Shown here: piece after piece, positions 16,058 through 26,832 of the stretch
Layout: each line of letters begins with the position of its first letter
How positions within the stretch are numbered: position 1 is the stretch's first letter
Program-made: the position numbers and the translations under genes
Notes under the pieces: generated by a model
Told to the model about the DNA's origin: nothing
The model's input: the letters and a program-made list of their open reading frames with translations, nothing else
The model's database searches: none
Source: Puniceibacterium confluentis
GTDB taxonomy: Bacteria; Pseudomonadota; Alphaproteobacteria; Rhodobacterales; Rhodobacteraceae
Length of the DNA stretch: 64,000 nt
Direction: 5' to 3'
NCBI RefSeq assembly: GCF_007923445.1
Contig: NZ_VOJI01000016.1
Span: forward strand, 1-64,000

Positions 16058-17641
16058 GTGCGCGTAGCCCTGGCCGGCTTTCTCCATGAAACGAACACCT
16101 TTGCGCCGGTTCCGGCGGATCTGGCGGCGTTCCGCTTTGGCGGCGGGTATGTGCCCATGGTGCGGGGGGCCGCGATGGTGGCCGCCTTCGAGCGGGTGAA
16201 CCTGGGGATGTCGGGGGCGCTGCGCGTGGCGCAAGAGCTGGGCTGGGACACGGTGCCGCTGCTTTGGGCCGGGGCGATCCCGTCGGCGCAGGTGACCCGC
16301 GACGCGTTCGAACAGATCGCCGGCGAAATCGTCCAGGGACTGCGGGCCGCCGGGCCTCTGGACGGCGTCTTTCTGGATCTGCACGGCGCGATGGTGGCCG
16401 AACATCTGGATGACGGCGAGGCCGAGCTTGCCCGCCGGGTGCGGGCGGTGGTCGGCCCGGATGTGCCGGTTGCGGCGGCGCTGGACCTGCACGGCAATAT
16501 CTCGGCAGACTTCGTGTCGCTGGTCGATGTCCTGGTCGGCTTTCGCACCTATCCGCATGTGGACATGGCCGACACCGGCGCGGTTGCGGCGCGGCTGCTG
16601 CACAAGATGATGACCACGGGCCGTCGCCCGGCCAAGGCCTTTCGCCGCATGTCCTATCTGGTGCCGATTCCGTTCCAGACGACCGACATGGCTCCGGCGC
16701 GGGGGCTCTACGCCGGACTGGACGCGGCCGGTGCACAGTCCACATCGCTGTTCATGGGCTTTCCGGCGGCGGATATTCCCGACTGTGGTCCGTCGGCTGT
16801 GGCCTTTGCCGCGACACAGGCGGCGGCGGACCACGCGGCGGACACCATCGCCGCCAGCTACGAAGCGGCGCGGGCAGCTTTTGACAACGCCACCTATTCG
16901 GCCCCCGAGGCCGTGGCCAGGGCGGTCGCACTTGCAACCGGGCCGGGCCGGGGGCCGGTGGTCATTGCCGACACCCAGGACAATCCCGGCGCCGGCGGGG
17001 TGTCCGCCACCACCGGAATGTTGCGGGCGCTGATCGCCGCCGATGCCCGCAACGCCGCCATCGGACTGATCGTCGATCCGCAATCCGCCAGGCAGGCACA
17101 TGCTGCGGGGCAGGGCGCCTCCGCCCGGTTCCGCATCGGCGGTCATCCCGGCCTGCCGGGCGACGCCCCGGTCGACGCGGAGGCGGTGGTCGAAACCCTG
17201 TCAGAGGGCCGACTGCACGCCACCGGACCCTACTATGGCGGCACCCGCCTTGATCTCGGCCCCTCGGCCTGTCTGCGGATCGGGGGGGTGCGGGTCGTGG
17301 TGACCAGCCGCATCGCGCAGATGGCCGACCGCGAGATGTTTCGCTTTGTCGGCGTCCGTCCCGAGGATCAGGCCATTCTCGTGGTCAAGAGCTCGACCCA
17401 TTTCCGGGCCGATTTCGCGCCGGTGGCGCGCGCCATCCTTGTTGCCCGCGCGCCCGGCCCGATGCCGTTCGATCCGGCCGAACTGCCGTTCACCCGGTTG
17501 CGTCCGGGGCTGCGGCTGTCGCCCTGCGGCCCCGTCTTCGCGGCCTTGCGTGCCACCGTGGCGCGCCCCGATCCCGGCGGTCTCGCCGCCGAGGTCCAAT
17601 ATCATCACACCGACAACCAACATGGGAAATCCACATGCTGA
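16058..17641 (+). CDS. M81 family metallopeptidase (MlrC-like)
   Basis: 527 residues from GTG 16058, chosen for the AAGGA ribosome site and because the product then starts VRVALAGFLHETNTFAPVPAD, the conserved opening of the M81/MlrC family. Further family segments are GVFLDLHGAMVAEHLDDGEAELARRVR, VAAALDLHGNIS, FRTYPHVDMADTGA and VIADTQDNPGAGG. MlrC of microcystin degraders cleaves the linear tetrapeptide; most relatives beside dipeptide transporters have unknown peptide or amide substrates. A likely cytoplasmic hydrolase for imported compounds. Its stop overlaps the start of the binding-protein gene (ATGCTGA), indicating translational coupling. Confidence 0.85.
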   Translation: MRVALAGFLHETNTFAPVPADLAAFRFGGGYVPMVRGAAMVAAFERVNLGMSGALRVAQELGWDTVPLLWAGAIPSAQVTRDAFEQIAGEIVQGLRAAGPLDGVFLDLHGAMVAEHLDDGEAELARRVRAVVGPDVPVAAALDLHGNISADFVSLVDVLVGFRTYPHVDMADTGAVAARLLHKMMTTGRRPAKAFRRMSYLVPIPFQTTDMAPARGLYAGLDAAGAQSTSLFMGFPAADIPDCGPSAVAFAATQAAADHAADTIAASYEAARAAFDNATYSAPEAVARAVALATGPGRGPVVIADTQDNPGAGGVSATTGMLRALIAADARNAAIGLIVDPQSARQAHAAGQGASARFRIGGHPGLPGDAPVDAEAVVETLSEGRLHATGPYYGGTRLDLGPSACLRIGGVRVVVTSRIAQMADREMFRFVGVRPEDQAILVVKSSTHFRADFAPVARAILVARAPGPMPFDPAELPFTRLRPGLRLSPCGPVFAALRATVARPDPGGLAAEVQYHHTDNQHGKSTC

Positions 17642-19245
17642 CTTTGAGATCCGCCTTGAAACAGACCCGTGGCCTGGCCGCGGCGCTGCTGACCGGCACG
17701 GCCCTGCTGGCGCCCGGTGCGCTGGCCGCCCAGGACGGCGAAACCACCATCACCGCGGTGATGCACTCGGGCCTGCGGGTTCTGGACCCGGTGATCACCA
17801 CCGCCCACATCACCCGTGACCACGGCTACATGATCTATGACGTGCTGACGGCGGTGGACGAAAACTTTGCGCCGCAGCCGCAGATGGCCAGCTGGGAGAT
17901 GTCCGAGGACGGGCTGACCTACACCTTTACCCTGCGCGACGGCCTCAGGTTCCATGATGGCGCACCGGTGACCGGCGCCGATGCCGTCGCTTCGCTGCAG
18001 CGCTGGGGCAAGCGCGACTCCGGCGGCCAGCTGATCTTTGACGTCACCACCAGCCTCGAGGCTCCGGACGACAAGACCGTGGTCTGGACCCTGAGCGAAC
18101 CCTTTGCGCCGCTGCTGGATGTGATTTCCAAACAGTCGGCGGTGCCGCCGTTCATCATGCCTGCCCGGGTCGCCGCGACCTCGTCGGACGAGACGATCAC
18201 CGAATACGTCGGCTCGGGTCCGTTTGTCTTCAACGAAGCCGAATACGAGCCCGGCGTGAACGTCACCTATGACAAGTTCGACGACTACGTGCCGCGCGAC
18301 GAGCCGGCCTCGTGGATGGCGGGCGGCAAGGTGGTGAATGTCGACAAGGTGGTCTGGACCACGATGCCGGATGCCCTGACGGCGCTGAACGCGCTGTCGG
18401 CGGGCGAAATCGACTATCTGGAACAGGTGCAGATCGACCTGATGCCGATCATCACCGGCAACCCGGATGTCACTGTCGAAAAGCGCGATGCGCTGGGTTA
18501 TGTGACCATCGGCCGACCGAACCACCTGCACCCTCCGTTTGACAACAAGCTGGTGCGCCAGTCGGCGATGGCGGCGCTGGATCAGGAATCCATGCTGGCC
18601 ACGATGCAGGGCGATCCGGAATACTATTCGGTCTGCGGCGCGATCTTTGGCTGCGCGACCCCGCTGGGCGACGCCAGCGGATCCGAAGACCTGACCGGCG
18701 GTGCCAACATCGAAAAGGCCAAGGCGCTGCTGGCCGAAGCAGGCTACGACGGCACGCCCATCGTGCTCATGGCGCCCACGGATGTGATCAGCCTGATCAA
18801 CCAGCCGGTTGTCGCGGCGCAGGCGCTGCGCGAAGCGGGCTTCGAGGTCGACATGCAATCCATGGACTGGCAGTCTGTCGTGCAACGCCGCGCCCAGCAA
18901 AGCCCGGTCGCCGAAGGCGGCTGGAACATGTTCTTCACCAACTGGATGGTGCCCGAGGTGTCCGACCCGCTGATCAACGTCATGGTCAACGGCCGCGGCG
19001 ACGACGCCTGGTTCGGCTGGCCCACCGATCCCGAGATCGAAGAGCTGCGCGCGGCCTTTGTGTCGGCAGAAAACCCGGCGTCGCAGAAAGAGATCGCCGT
19101 GAAGATCCAGCAACACGTGATGGACAACGTCAATTACATCATGATGGGGGAATACATCATCCCGCAGGCGCGCCGGAACACCATCCAGAACATGATCCCG
19201 TCGCCGGTTCCGGTGTTCTGGAACATGACCAAAGCGGCGGAATGA
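17635..19245 (+). CDS. ABC peptide transporter, periplasmic substrate-binding protein
   Basis: 536 residues with a signal peptide (cleavage near ALAAQ, about residue 36). SBP family 5 (DppA/OppA type): MASWEMSEDGLTYTFTLRDGLRFHDGAPVT is the conserved region, and the long two-lobed fold length fits. It should capture di- or oligopeptides or related amides and deliver them to the DppBC-like channel encoded next. ATG overlaps the M81 stop. A strong hairpin lies between this gene and the permease gene, as often seen where the binding protein is made in excess. Substrate not predictable from sequence. Confidence 0.92.
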   Translation: MLTLRSALKQTRGLAAALLTGTALLAPGALAAQDGETTITAVMHSGLRVLDPVITTAHITRDHGYMIYDVLTAVDENFAPQPQMASWEMSEDGLTYTFTLRDGLRFHDGAPVTGADAVASLQRWGKRDSGGQLIFDVTTSLEAPDDKTVVWTLSEPFAPLLDVISKQSAVPPFIMPARVAATSSDETITEYVGSGPFVFNEAEYEPGVNVTYDKFDDYVPRDEPASWMAGGKVVNVDKVVWTTMPDALTALNALSAGEIDYLEQVQIDLMPIITGNPDVTVEKRDALGYVTIGRPNHLHPPFDNKLVRQSAMAALDQESMLATMQGDPEYYSVCGAIFGCATPLGDASGSEDLTGGANIEKAKALLAEAGYDGTPIVLMAPTDVISLINQPVVAAQALREAGFEVDMQSMDWQSVVQRRAQQSPVAEGGWNMFFTNWMVPEVSDPLINVMVNGRGDDAWFGWPTDPEIEELRAAFVSAENPASQKEIAVKIQQHVMDNVNYIMMGEYIIPQARRNTIQNMIPSPVPVFWNMTKAAE

Positions 19246-19253
19246 ACCGCTCC

Positions 19254-19278
19254 GGAGGGCGCGCCCGCCGCGCTCTCC
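19254..19278 (+). terminator. Intercistronic stem-loop after the binding-protein gene
   Basis: GGAGGGCGCG (19254-19263) pairs with CGCGCTCTCC (19269-19278), a 10-bp stem with one G-U pair and a 5-nt loop, 8 bp after the stop codon. There is no U-tract, so it is more likely an mRNA-stabilising or partial-termination element that raises binding-protein output relative to the membrane subunits. Confidence 0.6.
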
Positions 19279-19330
19279 ACCCCGCGGCTGCGCGCTGATC
19301 CGCACCGTTTCAAGCCAAGGAAACCCGAGC

Positions 19331-20272
19331 ATGTTCGTCTACATCCTGAAACGCGTGCTGGCCACGATCCCGGTGATGCTGATCGTCGCGATCTTTGTGT
19401 TCCTGCTGCTGCGTCTGACCCCGGGCGATCCGGCGGCGATCCTCGCCGGCGATGCCGCGACGCCGGCCCAGCTGGAACGGATCCGCGACCGGCTGGGTCT
19501 GAACGACCCCCTGCTCACGCAGTTCTTCACCTGGATGGGCCAGTTGCTGCGGGGCGATCTCGGCGTGTCGCTGCTGTCCAACACCTCGGTCGCGGGCATG
19601 CTGGCGGACCGGCTGGGGCCGACGATCAACATCGCGCTGATGACCATCACCATCTCGGTCGCGCTGGCGGTGCCGATGGGCGTGATCGCCGCCTGGCGTC
19701 ACCGCACCTGGGTCGATTTCCTGGTGATGTCCTTCTCGGTGCTGGGCTTTTCGGTGCCGGTGTTCGTCATCGGCTATATCCTGATCCAGATCTTCGCGAT
19801 CGAACTGCGCTGGGTGCCGGTGCAGGGCTACAAGTCGCCCGGCGACGGCTTCGGCGCCTTCTTCAGCCGCGCGATCCTGCCCTCGCTGACACTGGCGACA
19901 ATCTATATCGCACTGATTGCCCGCATGACCCGCGCCTCGATGCTCGAGGTGCTGGGCGAGGATTACATCCGCACCGCCCGCGCCAAGGGCGTGCGCGAAA
20001 ACGTCGTGCTGTTCCGCCATGCACTGCGCAATGCCGCGGTGCCGATCCTGACCATCATCGGCACCGGATTCGCCCTGCTGATTTCCGGGGTGGTGGTGAC
20101 CGAGTCGGTGTTCAACATCCCCGGCATCGGACGGCTCACCGTCGATGCCATCCTGGCGCGCGACTATCCGGTGATCCAGGCGATGATCCTGCTGACCGCA
20201 GGCATCTACGTCTTTGTCAACCTGCTGGTCGACGTCTCATATTCCTTCTTCGATCCCAGGATCCGGTACTGA
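19331..20272 (+). CDS. ABC peptide transporter permease (DppB-like)
   Basis: 313 residues, about six membrane segments. Begins MFVYILKRVLATIPVMLIVAI and contains LLRLTPGDPAAILAG and the EAA loop region EDYIRTARAKGVRENVVLFRHALRNA, standard for the DppB/OppB class. Forms the channel with the next gene product. Its stop is 1 bp before the start of the second permease gene. Confidence 0.93.
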   Translation: MFVYILKRVLATIPVMLIVAIFVFLLLRLTPGDPAAILAGDAATPAQLERIRDRLGLNDPLLTQFFTWMGQLLRGDLGVSLLSNTSVAGMLADRLGPTINIALMTITISVALAVPMGVIAAWRHRTWVDFLVMSFSVLGFSVPVFVIGYILIQIFAIELRWVPVQGYKSPGDGFGAFFSRAILPSLTLATIYIALIARMTRASMLEVLGEDYIRTARAKGVRENVVLFRHALRNAAVPILTIIGTGFALLISGVVVTESVFNIPGIGRLTVDAILARDYPVIQAMILLTAGIYVFVNLLVDVSYSFFDPRIRY

Positions 20273-20273
20273 C

Positions 20274-21161
20274 ATGACAGAGATCCCCCAATCGCGCCAC
20301 AGTGCCTTTCAGGTGCTCACCGGTCTGTTTTCACTGCCCGCGGGCGCGCGGATCGGCATCGGGCCGATGATTGCCGCCGTCATTCTCGTGGTCATCGTGC
20401 TCGCCTCGGTTCTGGCGCCGCTCTATGTGCCGTATGACCCGCTGTCGATGAACGCCATGGCCCGGCTGAAACCTCCCTCGCCAGAGCATCTGCTGGGCAC
20501 CGACCCCTATGGCCGCGACACCTTCAGCCGGGTGATGACCGGCGGTCGGGTGTCCCTGCTGATCGGCGTGGGCGCCGCGGTGGTCAGCGTCGCCATCGGT
20601 CTGGCCATCGGCCTGGTGGCCGGGTTCTTCCGCCTGGCCGACAGCATCATCATGCGGATCATGGACAGCCTCATGGCGATTCCGGCGATCCTGCTGGCGA
20701 TTGCGCTGGTGGCGCTGAACGGGCCGAGCCTGATGTCGGTGATCATCGCCATCACTGTCCCCGAGGTGCCACGGGTCGTGCGTCTGGTGCGCTCTGTCGT
20801 GCTCTCGGCGCGCGAGGAACCCTATGTCGAGGCCGCCATCGCGCTCGGCTCGTCCATGCCCAGGATCCTGATCCAGCACCTGATGCCCAACACCTTTGCG
20901 CCGCTGATCGTGCAGGGCACCTATATCTGCGCGTCGGCCATCCTGATCGAGGCGATCCTGTCCTTTCTCGGGGCCGGGGTATCGACCGAAATCCCGACCT
21001 GGGGCAATATCATGGCCGAGGGGCGGACATATTTCCAGATCAAGCCGGGGCTGATCTTCTGGCCGGGACTGTTGTTGTCGCTGTGCATCCTGGCGATCAA
21101 CCTGCTGGGCGATACCGCGCGCGATCTGCTGGATCCGCGCATGAAAAAGCGCGAGGGCTAG
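20274..21161 (+). CDS. ABC peptide transporter permease (DppC-like)
   Basis: 295 residues from ATG 20274, one base after the upstream stop. DppC class features: N-terminal membrane segment near residues 30-50, SPEHLLGTDPYGRDTFSRVMTGGRVSL, the EAA-type motif YVEAAIALGSSMPRILIQHLMPN, and the C-terminal LGDTARDLLDPRMKKREG. An upstream start within the previous gene is possible but unneeded. Confidence 0.93.
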   Translation: MTEIPQSRHSAFQVLTGLFSLPAGARIGIGPMIAAVILVVIVLASVLAPLYVPYDPLSMNAMARLKPPSPEHLLGTDPYGRDTFSRVMTGGRVSLLIGVGAAVVSVAIGLAIGLVAGFFRLADSIIMRIMDSLMAIPAILLAIALVALNGPSLMSVIIAITVPEVPRVVRLVRSVVLSAREEPYVEAAIALGSSMPRILIQHLMPNTFAPLIVQGTYICASAILIEAILSFLGAGVSTEIPTWGNIMAEGRTYFQIKPGLIFWPGLLLSLCILAINLLGDTARDLLDPRMKKREG

Positions 21162-21164
21162 GCC

Positions 21165-22846
<1,682 letters not shown>

Positions 22847-22850
<4 letters not shown>

Positions 22851-24019
22851 GCATTCTTCCGGAAATCGCGGCTTTTGCCACCGATCTCACCACCCTCCGG
22901 CAGGATTTCCACGCCCACCCGGAACTGGGCTTCGAAGAGGTCCGCACCGCGGGCATCGTCGCCCGGGAACTGCGCGCCTATGGTGTCGACGAGGTGCACG
23001 AAGGCATCGGCGGCACCGGCGTGGTCGGCCTGATCCGCGGGCAGGGCGGCGGCAACCGCCGCGTCGGTCTGCGGGCCGACATGGACGCGCTGCCGATCGT
23101 CGAAACCTCCGGCGTGGCCTACGCCTCGACCCATCCCGGGCGGATGCATGCCTGCGGCCACGACGGCCACACCACCATGCTGCTGGGGGCGGCGCGCTAT
23201 CTGGCCGCAACCCGGGATTTCGACGGCACCGTGGTGCTGATCTTCCAGCCCGCCGAAGAGGGCCTGGGGGGCGCCCGCCGGATGATCGCCGAAGGGCTGT
23301 TCGACAGGTTCCCCTGCGACGAAATCTACGGCATGCACAACGATCCCAATTCCGACCCCGGCGTGGTCCGCGTCACCCCCGGCCCGGCGATGGCGGGGGC
23401 GTCGTTCTTTGACATCACCCTCAACGGCACCGGCAGCCACGCCGCCATGCCGCATCAGTCAAGGGACCCCATCGTGATCGGCACCGCGCTGGTCCAGCAA
23501 CTGCAAAGCGTGGTGTCCCGCAACACCCCGCCGACCCGGCCGGTGGTGCTGTCGGTGACCAGGTTCCATGCCGGCTCCGCCTACAACGTGGTGCCCGACA
23601 GCGCCACGATCTCGGGCACCCTGCGCTATTTCCACGACGAGGTGTCGGAGATGGCCGAAACCCGTATCCGCGAACTCTGCGCCGGCATGGCACTGGCCTA
23701 TGGTGTCGAAATCACCGTCGATCTGCGCAATGTCTTCGACGTGCTGATGAACGATCCCGAACTGAGCACGGCCTATGTGGCAGCGGCGGCAGAGGTGGTC
23801 GGCCCCGCGATGGCGTCACAATCGACCGAGCAGGCCACCGGCTCGGAAGACTTTGCCGACATGCTCAAGCTGGTGCCCGGGGCCTACTGCCGGGTCGGCC
23901 ACGCCGGCGGCGTGCCGCTGCACAACCCCGGATTCGTTCTTGACGACGCCATCCTGCCGGTGGGCGCTTCGATCTACGCCCGCATCGTCGAAACCCGCCT
24001 GCCAAAGGCCCCCGCCTGA
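22847..24019 (+). CDS. M20 family amidohydrolase (hippuricase/aminoacylase type)
   Basis: 390 residues, cytoplasmic (no signal). Family motifs: LRQDFHAHPELGFEE, GLRADMDALPIVE, MHACGHDGHTTMLLGAA, IFQPAEEGLGGARRM and GSEDFADML. These give the metal ligands of the M20D subfamily, which hydrolyses N-acyl amino acids, hippurate or related amides. It overlaps the ATPase gene by 4 bp, so it is part of the transport operon and probably acts on the imported compound. Confidence 0.9.
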
Positions 24020-24110
24020 GGCAGCGCGCGCGCCGTCCCGCTTCTTCTCTTTCCAAATACTCAAAAGACCCCCGGCCGCCCCGCGCCGCCGCCGGGACAG
24101 GAGCCCGCAG
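24020..24110. other. Spacer with Rhodobacteraceae-like intergenic motif
   Basis: The 91-bp gap between the two M20 genes contains TTCTTCTCTTTCCAAATACTC (24042-24062), pyrimidine-rich and AT-rich for this window. It resembles a sequence that recurs in intergenic regions of many Rhodobacteraceae genomes. It may mark an insertion point that joined the CPG2-like gene to the transport operon. AGGAG at 24099-24103 is the ribosome site for ATG 24111. Confidence 0.35.
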
Positions 24111-25250
24111 ATGACCACCCCGCCAGACCTGCCGTTTGACACCGAGGAAATGCTCGCCGGGCTGAAGCCCTGGATCGAAACCGAAAGCCCGACCTTCGAC
24201 GCCGCCGCCGTCAACCGGATGATGGACCTGGTGCAGCACGAGATGGCGGCGCTCGGGGCGCGGGTCGAACGCATTCCGGGCCGCATGGGGCTGGGGGACA
24301 GCCTGCGCGCGACGATGCCGCACCCCAGGGCCGGGCAGGGCGGAATCCTGCTGCTGGGACATCTCGACACCGTGCACCCGGTGGGCACGCTGGCGAAACT
24401 GCCGTTCCGCCGCGAAGGGGACATCTGTTTCGGACCGGGGTTGATGGACATGAAGGGCGGCAACTATGTGTATCTCGACGCCCTGCGCAAGCTGCTGGCG
24501 GCGGGGATCGAAACCCCGCTGCCGGTCACCGTGCTCTTCACCCCGGACGAAGAGATCGGCACCCCCTCGACCCGGACGCTGATCGAAGCCGAGGCCAGGC
24601 GGCACAAATATATCCTGGTGCCGGAACCCGCCCGCCCGGACGGCGGCGCGGTGATCGGCCGTTACGCCATTGCCCGGTTCAACCTGCAGACCCGCGGCAA
24701 ACCCAGCCATGCCGGCTGGGCGCTCAGGGACGGCCGCTCGGCCATCGCCGAGATGGCCAGATCCGTGGCTCTGATCGAGGACATGACCAGCGACGACTGC
24801 ACCTTTTCGGTCGGAGTCTTCCACGCCGGGCAATGGGTCAACTGCGTCTCGTCGGTCTGCGATGCCGAGGTGCTGTCGATGGCCAAGACCCAGGAGCTGC
24901 TGGACGCGGGCGTGGCGCGGATGCTGGCGCTCAACAGCGACGAAGGTGAAGTGGTGATGGAGGTCCGGCGCGGCGTCACCCGCCCGGTCTGGGAGCCGGA
25001 CCAGCCCGGCACCATGGCGATGCTGGCCCTGGCGCAGGACATTTCCGCTCAGATCGGTTTCGAGATGACCGGCGCCTCGGCGGGGGGCGGGTCCGACGGC
25101 AATTTCACCGGCTTCCTCGGCCTGCCGACGCTGGATTCCATCGGTGTGCGCGGCAAGGGCCTGCACACGCTGAACGAACATATCGAGGTTGACAGCCTGG
25201 TCGAACGCGCCCGCCTTGCCGCCGGCCTATATTGCCGTCTGGGGGCCTGA
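24111..25250 (+). CDS. M20 family carboxypeptidase (CPG2-like)
   Basis: 379 residues from ATG 24111 with AGGAG 7 bp upstream; a longer in-frame extension overlaps the previous gene and is rejected. Motifs LLLGHLDTVHPVGTL, GLMDMKGGNYVYLDAL, LFTPDEEIGTPSTR and GKPSHAGWALRDGRSAI match glutamate carboxypeptidase/ArgE-type M20 enzymes. Unlike Pseudomonas carboxypeptidase G2 it lacks a signal peptide, so it should act in the cytoplasm. Its stop shares one base with the start of the next gene (TGATG). Confidence 0.88.
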   Translation: MTTPPDLPFDTEEMLAGLKPWIETESPTFDAAAVNRMMDLVQHEMAALGARVERIPGRMGLGDSLRATMPHPRAGQGGILLLGHLDTVHPVGTLAKLPFRREGDICFGPGLMDMKGGNYVYLDALRKLLAAGIETPLPVTVLFTPDEEIGTPSTRTLIEAEARRHKYILVPEPARPDGGAVIGRYAIARFNLQTRGKPSHAGWALRDGRSAIAEMARSVALIEDMTSDDCTFSVGVFHAGQWVNCVSSVCDAEVLSMAKTQELLDAGVARMLALNSDEGEVVMEVRRGVTRPVWEPDQPGTMAMLALAQDISAQIGFEMTGASAGGGSDGNFTGFLGLPTLDSIGVRGKGLHTLNEHIEVDSLVERARLAAGLYCRLGA

Positions 25251-26815
25251 TGTCCGACGCCCTGTCCCGCTCCATGGAGATCCGCAAGCACGTGGTCCGG
25301 ACCGACCGCGGCGTTGTCGCCGCACAGCACCGTCAGGCCGCCGAAGCCGGGGCCGAGGTGCTGCGCGCCGGCGGTGATGCGGTTGATGCGGCGGTCGCCT
25401 GCGGCTTTGTCTGCGGTGTGCTGGAACCCTGGATGTCCGGGCCTGCGGGGGGCGGTGCGGCGATGCACTGGCGCGCCGACAGCGGCACGGCGCAGGCGCT
25501 GAACTTTGGCATGCGCGCCCCGGCCGCGCTGCGGATCGCGGATTTTCCGCTGTCCGGTGAGGGTCTCGCCGGAGACCTGTTTCCCTGGCAGCGGGTGGTC
25601 GGGGACCGCAATGTCACCGGCGCCAGGGCCGTGGCCACGCCGGGCATGGTCGACGGGCTGGCGACGGCGCACGCGCGCTGGGGCCGGCTGCCCTGGAACG
25701 AGCTGCTGGCGCCCGCGATCCGCCACGCCAGACGGGGCATGGCGGTGGACTGGTACGCGGCGCTGATCATCGCCAGCGTCACCCGGGACCTGGCCCGCGA
25801 TCCACATGCCGCGGCGATGTTCCTGGTCGACGGGCAGTGGCCGCGCCCCTTTGCCTGGACCGCGCTGGCCGAAGACCGCATCGATCAGAGCCGCATGGCG
25901 GACAGCCTGGACATCCTGGCCCGCGATGGCGCCGACGCGCTGCACGGCGGAGATCTGGGGGCGGCCATGGCCCGGGACGTGCGCGACAAGGGCGGCTATC
26001 TGACCTCGGACGACCTGGCCGCAAACCGGGCACAGTTCCAGACCGCTCTGTCGGTGCCCTACCGCGACGCCCTGTTTCAGGTCATGCCGGGGCTGACCGC
26101 CGGGCCAACCTTTGCCCGCGCGCTGCAGCACCTGGCGACAGAGGATCTGCCCAGCCCGGAGGCCGCCTATCCCGCCTATGCCCGCGCCCTGCGCAGGGCG
26201 TACGGGGACCGGCTGGCGACCATGGGGCATGACGGCGAAACAGCCGCGGCCCCCGGCTGTACCACCCATTTTTCCGTCGTTGACCGCGATGGCAACATGG
26301 TGTCGCACACCCAGACGCTGCTGTCGGTCTTCGGGTCGCGCATCCTGTCGCCATCGACCGGATTCCTGATGAACAACGGCATCATGTGGTTTGACCCCGA
26401 ACAGGGCCGCGCCAATTCGCTGGCCCCGGGCAAACCCTGCCTGATGAACGTCTGTCCGGTGCTGGGGCACGCCAACGGCAAGAGCTTTGCCCTCGGCGCC
26501 TCCGGTGGCCGCAAGATCGTCGGGGCGGTGGCACAGATCGCGTCGTTCCTGGCGGATTTCGACATGGATCTGAACACCGCGTTTCACCAGCCGCGCATCG
26601 ACGTCTCGGGCGGGGCCCAGATCCTTGCCGATGCCGCGCTGTCGCCCGAAGTGATCACGGCGCTGGCAACCGTCGCACCGGTGACCGCGGCCCGCCGGTC
26701 GCTGCTGCCTTATCCTTTTGCCTGCCCGGCAGGGGTGTTGCAGCATGGCGCGGACCGGTACGGCGCCACCGAAGTGATGACCGCCTGGGGCGACGCCGTC
26801 GCCGAACCCGCATGA
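25250..26815 (+). CDS. Gamma-glutamyltransferase/acylase family N-terminal-nucleophile hydrolase
   Basis: 521 residues from ATG 25250 (TGATG overlap). The N-terminus ALSRSMEIRKHVVRTDRGVVAAQHRQAAEAG and AGGDAVDAAVACGFVCGVLEPWMSG fit the GGT family. The self-processing site is visible as GCTTHFSVVD with Thr338 the predicted nucleophile, followed by the small-subunit segment LMNNGIMWFDPEQGRANSLAPGK. No signal peptide, unlike periplasmic GGTs, so a cytoplasmic amidase or acylase (cephalosporin-acylase-like) acting on gamma-glutamyl or acyl amides is plausible. In operon with the M20 genes and the amidase; its last bases overlap a possible upstream start of the amidase. Confidence 0.82.
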   Translation: MSDALSRSMEIRKHVVRTDRGVVAAQHRQAAEAGAEVLRAGGDAVDAAVACGFVCGVLEPWMSGPAGGGAAMHWRADSGTAQALNFGMRAPAALRIADFPLSGEGLAGDLFPWQRVVGDRNVTGARAVATPGMVDGLATAHARWGRLPWNELLAPAIRHARRGMAVDWYAALIIASVTRDLARDPHAAAMFLVDGQWPRPFAWTALAEDRIDQSRMADSLDILARDGADALHGGDLGAAMARDVRDKGGYLTSDDLAANRAQFQTALSVPYRDALFQVMPGLTAGPTFARALQHLATEDLPSPEAAYPAYARALRRAYGDRLATMGHDGETAAAPGCTTHFSVVDRDGNMVSHTQTLLSVFGSRILSPSTGFLMNNGIMWFDPEQGRANSLAPGKPCLMNVCPVLGHANGKSFALGASGGRKIVGAVAQIASFLADFDMDLNTAFHQPRIDVSGGAQILADAALSPEVITALATVAPVTAARRSLLPYPFACPAGVLQHGADRYGATEVMTAWGDAVAEPA

Positions 26816-26832
26816 CCCGACAGGAGCCGTTG

